Shown: positions 13,736 through 22,280 of the stretch, in pieces
Position numbering within the stretch: position 1 is the first letter of the stretch
Layout of the letters: each line of letters starts with the position of its first letter
Origin: an uncultured Prevotella sp.
Lineage (GTDB): Bacteria > Bacteroidota > Bacteroidia > Bacteroidales > Bacteroidaceae
DNA length: 23,475 bases
Direction of reading: 5' to 3'
Assembly (NCBI GenBank): GCA_900546605.1
Contig: URDV01000006.1
Span: 1-23,475, forward strand
Notes under the pieces: model-generated
Told to the model about the DNA's origin: nothing
What the model saw: only the letters and a program-made list of their open reading frames with translations
Databases searched by the model: none
Translations under genes and position numbers: made by a program

Positions 13736-15151
13736 TTATTTCACCACACTCTTCACTTGTCCGTGAGCAAAGGTGGTTATGATTTCATCGCCCTTGCACA
13801 ATGTTTGGCCATTGCGCACAGCTTTGCCGTTGTGTTGGGTTATGCTGAACCCCATGGCAAGTATGCGATCGGGACTGGCCATTTTCACACTCCGCTGCAA
13901 CAAGGCTAATTGTTGGGTACGCTGCTCCATCACATGGGCTACGGCTAACTGCAAACGGGGTGCTATGGCTTGCGTTAATTGCTGTTCGCGCTGCAAACGC
14001 CGCTGCACACTTCCCTCCATTTGCAACGACAAACGCATCAATGCCTTTCGCTGCACACCGACGTATTGGCTTGAAGTTAACTCAAAGCGATGACTCAAAC
14101 GCTCCAACCATTGACGCTGGTACGTCATTTGTTGGTTAATGCCCAGTCTGTTGCGCTGTAGCAATACCTCGAATTGGCTTTTTTCATTGTTCAAACGTTG
14201 TTGAACGGCATGCAACAAGCGCTCTTTCAAATTCTGCAACAAGGCCGCTTCATTGCCTCGTCTTTCAATGAGGAAAGCAGCCACTGCGGTAGGGGTTTTT
14301 AAGCGCGTGTGGGCAACAAGGTCAATAATAGTGTCGTCACGCTCATGTCCTATGCCTGTAAGTATGGGTAAGGGATATTGGGCTACATTAGCGGCTAAGA
14401 GATAAGAGTCAAACCCATTTAAATCGGTGGCTGCACCACCCCCTCTTATTATTACCACCACATCCCACTCATTTAATTCAGCAGCTATGGTGTCAAGGGC
14501 TGCAATAACACTGGATTCAACTTGATTGCCTTGCATTGTAGCGGGGAATAGTTGAATGGTAAACTCGTATCCGCTCTGCTCTAACTGATTGCAAAAATCG
14601 CCATAGCCTGCAGCGGTGGCACTTGATATCACAGCCACACGTTTTATTACACGGGGCAAAGGTAGCTCCTTGTTCAAATCCATCACCCCATCTTCCTGCA
14701 ACTGACGTATGATTTCATTGCGTCGTTGAGCTAAATCGCCCAAAGTGTAAGTGGGGTCAATGTCTATAATATTGAGCGAAAAACCATATAGTTCATGAAA
14801 CTCAACCGACACGTACACCAACACCTTAATGCCCGACATTAAACGTTGCTGTGTAGCTCGTTCAAAGTGAGTGCTAACCATCACATAGCTCTGTCGCCAT
14901 ATAGTGGCTCTTGCCTTGGCCACAAGCGACCCACTGGCTTCGTCCTTTTGCACCAGTTCAAGGTAGCAATGTCCATTTGAGGCTACACGTAGCTCGCTTA
15001 TTTCGGCTGCCACCCAATAGTTATCGGGCATGGTGTGATGTAGCATACCACGTACGCGGGCATTCAGTTCAAAAAGCGATAGTGCCTTAGGTTGTGCCTG
15101 CGTGGCCGCTTCAGGCACAGCCCGATATGTGGGAGCAAAGGGATCTATCAT
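13736..15151 (-). CDS. xseA: Exodeoxyribonuclease VII large subunit
   Basis: 471 residues. N-terminal OB-fold (about 20-120) with LSLFELNARVRGML and ISELRVASNGHCYLEL; catalytic domain with RVAVISSATAAGYGDF, VVIIRGGGAATDLNGFDSY and ILTGIGHERDDTIIDLVAH; then a long coiled-coil region rich in Q, L and R (about 290-430) that binds XseB, and a small C-terminal barrel ending in TFAHGQVKSVVK. All core motifs are present. First gene of the operon. Confidence 0.96.
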   Translation of the reverse strand: MIDPFAPTYRAVPEAATQAQPKALSLFELNARVRGMLHHTMPDNYWVAAEISELRVASNGHCYLELVQKDEASGSLVAKARATIWRQSYVMVSTHFERATQQRLMSGIKVLVYVSVEFHELYGFSLNIIDIDPTYTLGDLAQRRNEIIRQLQEDGVMDLNKELPLPRVIKRVAVISSATAAGYGDFCNQLEQSGYEFTIQLFPATMQGNQVESSVIAALDTIAAELNEWDVVVIIRGGGAATDLNGFDSYLLAANVAQYPLPILTGIGHERDDTIIDLVAHTRLKTPTAVAAFLIERRGNEAALLQNLKERLLHAVQQRLNNEKSQFEVLLQRNRLGINQQMTYQRQWLERLSHRFELTSSQYVGVQRKALMRLSLQMEGSVQRRLQREQQLTQAIAPRLQLAVAHVMEQRTQQLALLQRSVKMASPDRILAMGFSITQHNGKAVRNGQTLCKGDEIITTFAHGQVKSVVK

Positions 15152-15233
15152 AGCAAATGGGGGTTGTTAGCTTGGGATAAGAGGAGGATGCATGTGACTA
15201 AACGTGCTTCGACATCTCAACTTCTTTTCTATG

Positions 15234-15241
15234 CAAATATA
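15234..15241 (-). promoter_or_regulatory. Candidate promoter for xseA-xseB-trmB
   Basis: On the minus strand the sequence is TATATTTG, a full TAnnTTTG match, 83 bases before the xseA ATG. A TTTAC at 15257-15261 is the best -33 candidate, with rather short spacing. Confidence 0.4.
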
Positions 15242-15425
15242 CAAAAACGCGTCCATGTAAACACTATTGTTAATAAAAAAGGTGGCTCACAGTTCGCATT
15301 TCTACCACATTATTGTACTTTTCAAGTGCATTTGCTGGGTGTCTACCTCTTTTCGTTTTTTTGAAATTCTATTTACACACTCAACATTACGGACAGACAA
15401 AATCAGCACAAAAAAATAGCTTTGC

Positions 15426-15456
15426 TTTGCTCACTTGACAAAAAACACTAATTTTG
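15426..15456 (+). promoter_or_regulatory. Promoter of the etfB-etfA-acyl-CoA dehydrogenase unit
   Basis: TTTG at 15426-15429, 19 bases, TAATTTTG at 15449-15456: both boxes of the Bacteroidetes consensus at correct spacing. The predicted leader is about 135 nt and contains the small hairpin near 15467-15493. Confidence 0.75.
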
Positions 15457-15598
15457 CCACACACATTGGTCAAGGCTTTTTGGTCTTGGACCATTTAGTA
15501 AGAAAAACATTTATTGCATTGGTCTTGGTGCTCGTATGCGCCCAACACATACCCTACACCTTGTGGCCAAATAACACTACAAAACAAGCAAATATAAT

Positions 15599-16471
15599 AT
15601 GAGTCTGAAAATTGTTGTGCTTGCCAAGCAAGTACCCGACACCCGCAATGTGGGCAAGGACGCGATGACTCCTGAGGGCACCGTTAATCGTGCTGCTCTG
15701 CCTGCCATCTTCAACCCTGAGGACTTAAATGCTCTTGAACAAGCTTTGCGCCTTAAAGAGCAGAACCCAGGTTCTACCGTACACATTCTTACCATGGGTC
15801 CTCCGCGTGCCACTGAGGTTATTCGTGAAGGACTTTATCGTGGTGCCGATGGCGGATATCTGCTTACCGACCGTGCTTTTGCTGGTGCCGACACTTTAGC
15901 TACAAGCTATGCGTTGGCACAAGCTATCAAGAAAATTGGTATTCCCGACATTGTATTAGGCGGACGCCAAGCTATTGATGGCGACACAGCACAAGTAGGT
16001 CCACAAGTAGCACAAAAGCTCAACTTAAACCAAGTTACCTACGTTACAAGTGTTGACGAAATTAAGGATGGCAAAGTGATTGTTACACGTCACATTGATG
16101 GTGGCACCGAACGCGTTGAGGCTCCCATGCCCATTCTGCTTACCGTTAATGGCAATGCTGCACCTTGCCGTCCACGCAATGCTAAATTGGTGATGAAGTA
16201 TAAACGTGCTTCGGCTCCGATGGAACGTCCTGCTGAAGGCTTGGCTTATGCTGAGGAATATGAAAAAAAGCCTTACTTGACTATTGCACAATGGAGTGTG
16301 GCTGACGTTGATGGCGACCTTGCACAATGTGGTTTGGCTGGCTCACCTACTAAGGTGAAAGCTGTGCAAAACATTGTGTTCAAAGCTAAAGAGAGCAAAC
16401 GCCTCACTGGCTCTGATGCCGATGTTGAGAATTTGGTTAAAGAGTTACTTGAAAGTCACACTATCGGATAA
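15599..16471 (+). CDS. etfB: Electron transfer flavoprotein subunit beta
   Basis: 290 residues. With EtfA it forms the FAD-containing carrier that takes electrons from acyl-CoA dehydrogenase. The sequence shows KIVVLAKQVPDTRNV at the start, NPEDLNALEQALRLKE, VHILTMGPPRATEVIREGLYRGAD and GGRQAIDGDTAQVGP, the nucleotide-binding beta-subunit signature. The second nucleotide could be AMP or a bifurcating FAD; I cannot tell which from motifs alone. First gene of the unit, with a strong promoter and a roughly 135-nt leader; 108 bases separate it from etfA. Confidence 0.95.
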   Translation: MSLKIVVLAKQVPDTRNVGKDAMTPEGTVNRAALPAIFNPEDLNALEQALRLKEQNPGSTVHILTMGPPRATEVIREGLYRGADGGYLLTDRAFAGADTLATSYALAQAIKKIGIPDIVLGGRQAIDGDTAQVGPQVAQKLNLNQVTYVTSVDEIKDGKVIVTRHIDGGTERVEAPMPILLTVNGNAAPCRPRNAKLVMKYKRASAPMERPAEGLAYAEEYEKKPYLTIAQWSVADVDGDLAQCGLAGSPTKVKAVQNIVFKAKESKRLTGSDADVENLVKELLESHTIG

Positions 16472-16579
16472 TTGGCTAATGATGGGATGCAAACATAACT
16501 ATAGGGGGCTAACACGTCACTTAAGCTATGACATGGCATTCACACATTAACTCACTTATATATTAGCAAAAATATCGCT

Positions 16580-17602
16580 ATGAATAACGTTTTTGTTTAC
16601 TGCGAAATAGATAAAGCCCAAGTTGAGGAGGTTTCATACGAACTCTTGACTAAGGGACGCAAACTTGCCAACCAATTGGGTGTTCAGCTCGAAGCCATTG
16701 TGGCTGGCACTGACATTAAAGGCAAGGTTGAAAAGGAAATTCTTTCATATGGTGTTGATAAACTTCACGTGTTTGACGCTGAAGGCTTATTCCCCTACAC
16801 TTCAAAACCTCACACGAGCATTTTGGTCAACTTGTTTAAACAAGAGAAACCACAAATTTGCTTGATGGGGGCCACGGTTATAGGACGCGACCTGGGTCCG
16901 CGCGTTTCATCATCACTCACCAGTGGCTTGACTGCTGACTGTACGGCTCTTGAAATTGGCGACTTTGACGACAAAAAGAACAAAAAGCACTATGACAATT
17001 TGCTCTACCAAATTCGTCCTGCTTTTGGTGGCAACATTGTAGCAACTATTGTTAATCCCGACCACCGCCCTCAAATGGCTACCGTTCGCTCAGGCGTAAT
17101 GAAGGCCGAAAAGGTGGATGACAACTATAAGGGTGAAGTGGTGTATGAGGACGTGGCTAAATTTGTGCCCGATACGGACTACGTGGTCAAAGTGCTTGAA
17201 CGCCATGTTGAAAAGGCCAAAAACAACCTCAAGGGTGCACCCATCATTGTGGCTGGTGGCTATGGTGTAGGCAGTAAAGAAGGCTTTGACTTACTGCGCA
17301 AATTGGCTGAAGAACTGCATGGCGAAGTGGGAGCCAGCCGTGCCGCTGTTGATGCAGGCTATTGCGAACACGACTTGCAAATTGGCCAAACGGGTGTGAC
17401 GGTTCGTCCCAAAGTGTACATTGCTTGTGGTATTAGTGGTGCTATTCAGCACGTGGCTGGTATGAAAGAGAGTGGCATTATCATCTCAATCAATACCGAC
17501 CCCGAAGCTCCTATTAACCAAATTGCCGACTATATTATTACAGGTTCGGTTGAAGAGGTTGTACCTAAATTGATTAAGTACTATAAGAGCAATAGCAAAT
17601 AA
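16580..17602 (+). CDS. etfA: Electron transfer flavoprotein subunit alpha
   Basis: 340 residues. The N-terminal domain contains VFVYCEIDKAQVEEVSYELL and RDLGPRVSSSLTSGLTADCT. The C-terminal FAD-binding domain is complete: GGYGVGSKEGFDLL, GEVGASRAAVDAGY, QIGQTGVTVRPKVYIACG, ISGAIQHVAGM, SINTDPEAPINQIADY. It pairs with the adjacent etfB and passes electrons from the downstream acyl-CoA dehydrogenase to an acceptor not encoded here. The 197-base gap to the next gene has small imperfect hairpins but no clear terminator. Confidence 0.96.
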   Translation: MNNVFVYCEIDKAQVEEVSYELLTKGRKLANQLGVQLEAIVAGTDIKGKVEKEILSYGVDKLHVFDAEGLFPYTSKPHTSILVNLFKQEKPQICLMGATVIGRDLGPRVSSSLTSGLTADCTALEIGDFDDKKNKKHYDNLLYQIRPAFGGNIVATIVNPDHRPQMATVRSGVMKAEKVDDNYKGEVVYEDVAKFVPDTDYVVKVLERHVEKAKNNLKGAPIIVAGGYGVGSKEGFDLLRKLAEELHGEVGASRAAVDAGYCEHDLQIGQTGVTVRPKVYIACGISGAIQHVAGMKESGIIISINTDPEAPINQIADYIITGSVEEVVPKLIKYYKSNSK

Positions 17603-17799
17603 TTTAAGGTATTTAAGCAGAAGATAATACATAAGATACTGCCTAAACTTGCTCATTATGGTATAGCTAATAAGCATTACTACAGACTTTTGTCATGATG
17701 TCTACTATGTCATTATTCAAAAAAAGAAAAATGGAGTTCATTTAGGTATTAGGCTATTAATCTTTATAAAAATAATTCTGCAAGAACTAATAAGGAACA

Positions 17800-19509
17800 A
17801 TGGCAAACAATTATACTGACCACGCAGAATTGCGCTTTGAGCTAAACCATCCGCTCATGAAGCACATCGTGGAACTAAAAGAACGCAACTTTCGCGATAA
17901 AGATACATTTGATTATGCGCCACTCGATTTTGAGGACGCTATGGACAACTACGACCGTGTGCTCGACATTACAGGTGAGTTAGCAGGCACTACCATTGCC
18001 GACAATGCTGAGGGTGTTGACCTTGAAGGGCCACACCATGAAGGCGACCGCGTGCGTTATGCCAGCGGTACTGCCGACAACCTTGATGCCATGGTTAAAG
18101 CTGGCTTGAATGGTATGACCATGCCTCGCCGTTTTGGTGGCTTAAACTTCCCTATCACACCTTACACCATGTGTGCTGAGCTGGTGGCTGCAAGCGATGC
18201 TGGATTTGGCAACATTTGGAGTCTACAGGACTGCATTGAAACGCTCTATGAGTTTGGTAATGAAGACCAACACAGCCGTTTCATACCTCGCATTTGTGCT
18301 GGTGAAACCATGTCAATGGACTTGACCGAGCCTGACGCAGGTTCTGACCTTCAGCACGTTATGCTCAAGGCTACTTACTCTGAAGAAGAGGGTTGCTGGC
18401 TCTTGAATGGTGTAAAACGCTTCATCACTAATGGTGATGCTGATTTGCACCTGGTTTTGGCTCGTTCTGAAGAGGGTACGGTTGATGGCCGTGGCTTGTC
18501 AATGTTTATTTACGACAAGAACCAAGGTGGCGTTAATGTACGCCGCATTGAAAACAAACTGGGCATTCATGGTAGTCCTACTTGTGAGTTGGTTTACAAA
18601 AACGCGAAAGCCGAACTTTGCGGTGAGCGTCGTTTGGGACTTATCAAGTATGTTATGGCCTTGATGAATGGGGCACGTTTGGGCATTGCAGCTCAGAGTG
18701 TGGGCATTTCACAAGCGGCCTATAACGAGGGCTTGGCTTATGCACGCGATCGTGAACAGTTTGGCAAGGCTATTATCAACTTCCCTGCCGTTTATGACAT
18801 GTTGGCTCTCATGAAAGCCAAACTTGATGCAGGTCGTGCTTTGCTTTATCAATGCTCACGTTATGTTGACATTTATAAGGCACTTGAAGACATTGCACGC
18901 GAGCGCAAACTTGAGCCTGAGGAACGCAAGGAGCAAAAAACTTATGCTAAGTTAGCTGACTCACTCACACCTTTAGCTAAGGGCATGAACTCTGAATATT
19001 GTAACCAAAACACCTACGATGCTATTCAAATTCATGGTGGTTCGGGCTTTATGATGGAATATCCCATTCAGCGTTACTACCGCGATGCGCGTATCACGTC
19101 TATTTACGAAGGTACCACACAATTACAAGTGGTAGCTGCTATCCGCTATGTAACTAATGGTTCTTACCTGTCGCAAATGCGCGACTTTGAGACAGCTCAA
19201 GTTAATGACGAGCTAAAACCCATACAAGCACGTGCTAAAGCTATGGCTGATAAATTTGAAGAGGCTGTTGCTCACGTTAAGGAAGCTGGTGATGCTGCTT
19301 TCCACGACCTCTGTGCTCGTCACTTGGTTGAAATGGCTGGCGACATCATTATGCTCCACTTGTTGCTGCACAATGCCAATGAAAATGCTGAATTATTTGG
19401 CAAGAGCGTACGTGTTTACGCTAACTTTGTTGAGGCTGAAATTGCCAAGCACCACACATTTGTTATGCACCTCACCCCCGATGATGTAATGAATTACGTG
19501 CAAGCATAA
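17800..19509 (+). CDS. Acyl-CoA dehydrogenase (long form, about 570 aa)
   Basis: FAD enzyme that makes 2-enoyl-CoA from acyl-CoA and gives electrons to EtfAB. Motifs in order: MTMPRRFGGLNFP, MDLTEPDAGSDLQ (flavin contact), KRFITNGDADLHLVLAR, NKLGIHGSPTCELVY, RLGIAAQSVGISQAAYNEGLAYARDREQFGKAI, IQIHGGSGFMMEYPIQRYYRDARI and IYEGTTQLQ, whose glutamate (E437) matches the catalytic base of medium-chain dehydrogenases. A C-terminal helical extension (about 450-569) makes it longer than the usual 380-residue enzyme. The chain length of its substrate is unknown. It ends an etfB-etfA-acd unit closed by a strong terminator. Confidence 0.95.
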   Translation: MANNYTDHAELRFELNHPLMKHIVELKERNFRDKDTFDYAPLDFEDAMDNYDRVLDITGELAGTTIADNAEGVDLEGPHHEGDRVRYASGTADNLDAMVKAGLNGMTMPRRFGGLNFPITPYTMCAELVAASDAGFGNIWSLQDCIETLYEFGNEDQHSRFIPRICAGETMSMDLTEPDAGSDLQHVMLKATYSEEEGCWLLNGVKRFITNGDADLHLVLARSEEGTVDGRGLSMFIYDKNQGGVNVRRIENKLGIHGSPTCELVYKNAKAELCGERRLGLIKYVMALMNGARLGIAAQSVGISQAAYNEGLAYARDREQFGKAIINFPAVYDMLALMKAKLDAGRALLYQCSRYVDIYKALEDIARERKLEPEERKEQKTYAKLADSLTPLAKGMNSEYCNQNTYDAIQIHGGSGFMMEYPIQRYYRDARITSIYEGTTQLQVVAAIRYVTNGSYLSQMRDFETAQVNDELKPIQARAKAMADKFEEAVAHVKEAGDAAFHDLCARHLVEMAGDIIMLHLLLHNANENAELFGKSVRVYANFVEAEIAKHHTFVMHLTPDDVMNYVQA

Positions 19510-19531
19510 GCAACTACTTCACTAATAAACA

Positions 19532-19597
19532 GAATGCTCCCGTTTTCGATGAAAGTGAAAACATTACTTTCAACGAAAACGGGAATATTCATTTTTT
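19532..19597 (+). terminator. Terminator of the etf/acyl-CoA dehydrogenase unit
   Basis: Stem CCCGTTTTCG-TGAAAGT paired with ACTTTCA-CGAAAACGGG with one mismatch, extended by GAAT/ATTC, followed by a run of six T. It lies 23 bases after the stop codon. Confidence 0.88.
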
Positions 19598-19609
19598 GCT
19601 ACTCATGTC

Positions 19610-19640
19610 TTGGTTCAATGGTTCATTTATGCTATATTTG
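19610..19640 (+). promoter_or_regulatory. Promoter of the GYF_2/CD225 gene pair
   Basis: TTG at 19610-19612, 20 bases, TATATTTG at 19633-19640. It gives a short leader of about 18 nt before ATG 19665, which also argues for that start. Confidence 0.7.
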
Positions 19641-19664
19641 CATACTTAACATCTCTATATAATT

Positions 19665-20231
19665 ATGAACAACTACTTTTACCTTGACAATAACAACCAG
19701 CAAAAGGGACCTGTAAGTCCCATGCAGTTTTCAATGTATGGCATCAATGCTAACACCATGGTGTGGTGTACAGGCATGGCTGAGTGGCAACGTGCTGGCA
19801 GCATTGACGAACTTCGAGATTTTATAACTACAAAATACAACAATGCTACACCGCCACCCTCGCACAACGACGCCACTTATAATTCTTCATCTTATCAAAC
19901 TAATAGTGAACAGTCTGCGCACTATGATAATAATACTACTCAGCAGCAACAGCGCAACACACCACCCTGTCCTAATAGCAATTTAGTTTGGGCCATTCTC
20001 AGCACCATATTTTGCTGCATACCTACAGGCATTGTTGCCATTGTTTACGCCAGCAAGGTATCTGACCGCTACGTCATGGGCAACATAGCTGGAGCCATTG
20101 AAGCATCTCAAAAAGCAAAAAGATGGTCAATATACGGACTCATCGCATCCATCGTTGGTTCTATTCTTTACTTTCTACTACTTCTCTCACTTGGTGGATT
20201 AACCGCTATTGTAAATAGCACAACATTCTAA
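19665..20231 (+). CDS. GYF_2 (DUF4339) plus CD225/dispanin membrane protein
   Basis: 188 residues. The GYF_2 domain (about 1-55) reads YFYLDNNNQQKGPVSPMQF, then NTMVWCTGMAEWQRAGSIDEL. A polar linker rich in N, Q, S and T (about 56-103) leads to a CD225-like domain: an intramembrane or TM segment with WAILSTIFCCIPTGIVAIVYASKV, a loop AGAIEASQKAKRWS, and a second TM (IYGLIASIVGSILYFLLLL). CD225 proteins in eukaryotes alter membrane fusion; bacterial ones are uncharacterised. GYF_2 domains are thought to bind peptides. It is followed after 20 bases by a second, shorter CD225 protein. Confidence 0.9.
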   Translation: MNNYFYLDNNNQQKGPVSPMQFSMYGINANTMVWCTGMAEWQRAGSIDELRDFITTKYNNATPPPSHNDATYNSSSYQTNSEQSAHYDNNTTQQQQRNTPPCPNSNLVWAILSTIFCCIPTGIVAIVYASKVSDRYVMGNIAGAIEASQKAKRWSIYGLIASIVGSILYFLLLLSLGGLTAIVNSTTF

Positions 20232-20251
20232 CCTTATACCACTCATAGTAC

Positions 20252-20494
20252 ATGACACAACAACCCATTCCCAAAAATCACTTGGCTGCAGCCATACTTT
20301 GTACCATATTTTGTTGCACACCCACTGGCATCGTAGCCATTATAAAGGCTGCACGAGTAAACAATTTATACTGTAATGGTAACTACGATGAGGCATGTCG
20401 TTGTGCAAATGAAGCCAAAAAGTGGACTATCATTTCTATCATTTTGGGGGTTATTGCAACTATCATTTTTGTTGCAGTCCAAATCCATAAGTAG
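20252..20494 (+). CDS. CD225/dispanin-like small membrane protein (80 aa)
   Basis: Two hydrophobic segments (about 10-32 and 57-77) around a CD225 core, AILCTIFCCTPTGIVAIIKA, then GNYDEACRCANEAKKWTIIS. It is a shorter paralogue of the preceding protein's C-terminal domain (FCCxPTGIVAI shared) and very probably shares its transcript. Its last lysine codon and TAG stop lie in the end sequence of palindromic element C (TAAGTAGGTATT), so the present C-terminus was set by that insertion; the ancestral protein may have been a little longer. Confidence 0.85.
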   Translation: MTQQPIPKNHLAAAILCTIFCCTPTGIVAIIKAARVNNLYCNGNYDEACRCANEAKKWTIISIILGVIATIIFVAVQIHK

Positions 20495-20671
20495 GTATTC
20501 AAAATTAGTTTATATAATCGTGTTCAGAATCAGTCGATATGCCTTGGTGCATGCTTGTTTCATAAGCTTGATATGAAAAAACGAGCGTAGCGGTTTACGT
20601 GAGCAATGCAACCTAAACATGTGGAACAAACATGCACCAAAGCATATCAACTAATTTTGAATACCTACTTA
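20488..20671. mobile_element. Dispersed palindromic element, copy C (184 bp)
   Basis: Starts TAAGTAGGTATTCAAAATTA and ends with the inverted form, TTTTGAATACCTACTTA. The left part (TTTATATAATCGTGTTCAGA, CGATATGCCTTGGTGCAT) matches the reverse complement of the right part of copy B, so the copies are in opposite orientation. The inner arms ATATGCCTTGGTGCATG and CATGCACCAAAGCATAT pair, and the core GAGCGTAGCGGTTTACGTGA lies at 20583-20602. Copies B and C have almost the same length, which supports defined ends. Confidence 0.85.
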
Positions 20672-20691
20672 GCACCAGCCACACACACATC

Positions 20692-22164
20692 ATGACAACT
20701 TCACTCTTTATGCTCGCCACATTGGTGGGCTATTTTTTTATACTACTTCTACTTTCACACCACACCAGCCAACATGGAGCCAAAGGTAATAACGCTTTTT
20801 TTCGCGCAGGAAGACAATCACCTTGGTGGATGGTAGCCTTTGGCATGATAGGAGCCAGCATTTCAGGTGTGACCTTCATCTCAGTACCAGGTTGGGCTGC
20901 CTCAACGGGCATGACTTACCTACAAATGTGCATGGGCTTCATAGTGGGTTACATTATAGTGGCCTTTGTGCTATTGCCCGTTTATTACAAACTAAGGCTC
21001 ACCAGCATCTATGCTTATCTCAGCACTCGCTTTGGTCCCCGCACACATCACATTGGTGCATGGTTCTTTGTGCTTAGCAAACTTACGGGGGCTGCAGCTC
21101 GACTCTACTTAGTATGCGTAGTTCTCACACAATTCATTGTAACGCCATTATGGGGTGATGGTTGGTTTCCATTCACCATCACAACCATTATCATGCTTCT
21201 GCTCATGTGGCTCTATACGCACCGCAGCGGCATACAAACTATCGTGCGTACTGATGCCTTGCAAACAGTTTGTTTGTTATTAGCAGCCGTGGGCTTTATG
21301 GCCATAGCTGCCAACAAAATGCAACTTAACTTTTCGCAAATGATGCATACTATCACCCATAGCCCCATGTGTCGTGTGTGGGAATGGGATGTACATAGCC
21401 CTCAAGCATTTTGGCGACAATTTATCAGTGGAACCTTTATTGTTATTGTCATGACCGGACTTGATCAAGACATGATGCAAAAGAACCTAACATGCCGCAC
21501 CTTGCGTGAAGCACAAAAGGATATGTGTTGCTACGGACTGGCTTTTTTGCCCGTCAACGCTTTGTTTTTGGCACTTGGCATTTTGCTTTATACCCTTTGT
21601 GCGCAACAGCAACTCACACCACCAACAGTGAGCGACCAATTATTACCTTGGTTAGTAAGTTCGGGCACCTTAGGCCATTGGATTATAGTGCCCTTTACCA
21701 TTGGTATTGTAGCAGCAGCATTTTCAAGTGCCGACTCTGCCATGACTGCTCTTACTACCACCATATGCATTGACCTTTTAGGCATGAACGAGTTGTCTGA
21801 GAAACAGAAACAGTCTCTCCATAAACGTAGGTGTGTACACTTGTGTGTTGCAGTTTCCTTTGTGCTATGCATTGTGCTATTTCGAATCATAGGCAATGGC
21901 AATGTACTTAATTCAATTTATGTTATGGCCTCTTACACCTATGGCCCTTTATTAGGACTCTATGCTTATGGATTATTCACACATCGCTCTATCAACGACC
22001 GCATATCCCCCTATGTGTGCTTGTTATCACCACTCGTGTGTGGCTTACTCGACCACTTTGCCCCTTTGTGGTGGGGCTATACTTTTGGCTATGAACTATT
22101 AGTGCTCAATGGGTTGCTTACTATTATAGGTATTGCCATCTTTAGCAAAAGTACAAAAGTCTAA
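20692..22164 (+). CDS. Sodium:solute symporter (SSF family)
   Basis: About 490 residues with some 13 hydrophobic segments. The core fits the SSF fold: RAGRQSPWWMVAFGMIGASISGVTFISVPGWA (first repeat, with the conserved unwound helix), YTHRSGIQTIVRTDALQ, SGTFIVIVMTGLDQDMMQKNL, and AAAFSSADSAMTALTTT, whose serines S345/S346 and S349 match the Na2 sodium site. The substrate is not predictable. I chose ATG at 20692 (MTTSLFMLATLVG). The longer in-frame start at 20632 lies inside element C and would add a polar, unrelated leader. The promoter may lie within element C or transcription may continue from the CD225 genes. Confidence 0.92.
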   Translation: MTTSLFMLATLVGYFFILLLLSHHTSQHGAKGNNAFFRAGRQSPWWMVAFGMIGASISGVTFISVPGWAASTGMTYLQMCMGFIVGYIIVAFVLLPVYYKLRLTSIYAYLSTRFGPRTHHIGAWFFVLSKLTGAAARLYLVCVVLTQFIVTPLWGDGWFPFTITTIIMLLLMWLYTHRSGIQTIVRTDALQTVCLLLAAVGFMAIAANKMQLNFSQMMHTITHSPMCRVWEWDVHSPQAFWRQFISGTFIVIVMTGLDQDMMQKNLTCRTLREAQKDMCCYGLAFLPVNALFLALGILLYTLCAQQQLTPPTVSDQLLPWLVSSGTLGHWIIVPFTIGIVAAAFSSADSAMTALTTTICIDLLGMNELSEKQKQSLHKRRCVHLCVAVSFVLCIVLFRIIGNGNVLNSIYVMASYTYGPLLGLYAYGLFTHRSINDRISPYVCLLSPLVCGLLDHFAPLWWGYTFGYELLVLNGLLTIIGIAIFSKSTKV

Positions 22165-22210
22165 CATTGTTGCTTTTACAATAAGAAAAAATAAAAATTC
22201 GTGCATAAAC

Positions 22211-22241
22211 TTGCCCATACCAAGCAAAAGTACTACATTTG
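22211..22241 (+). promoter_or_regulatory. Promoter of ssrA
   Basis: TTG at 22211-22213, 20 bases, TACATTTG at 22234-22241. The predicted start is about 33 bases before the mature tmRNA 5' end. Confidence 0.75.
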
Positions 22242-22280
22242 CATTTCCATAACGCAATGATACACAAAGTTAGCTATCAA

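Larger units (their letters stand above)
15152..15598. other. 447-bp divergent control region between xseA and etfB
   Basis: No credible gene; a plus-strand frame at 15092-15364 overlaps the xseA start and has no protein-like features. It holds the etfB promoter, a candidate minus-strand promoter for xseA, and a small imperfect hairpin TGGTCAAG (15467-) / CTTGGACCA (ending about 15493) in the etfB leader. The rest shows nothing distinct. Confidence 0.6.

Noticed and set aside
15092..15364. 90-codon plus-strand frame between xseA and etfB
   Set aside because: It overlaps the xseA start antisense and has low-complexity, non-conserved composition.
20632..20691. Longer start for the sodium:solute symporter
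   Set aside because: The added 20 residues lie within palindromic element C and do not resemble the SSF N-terminus; ATG 20692 fits.
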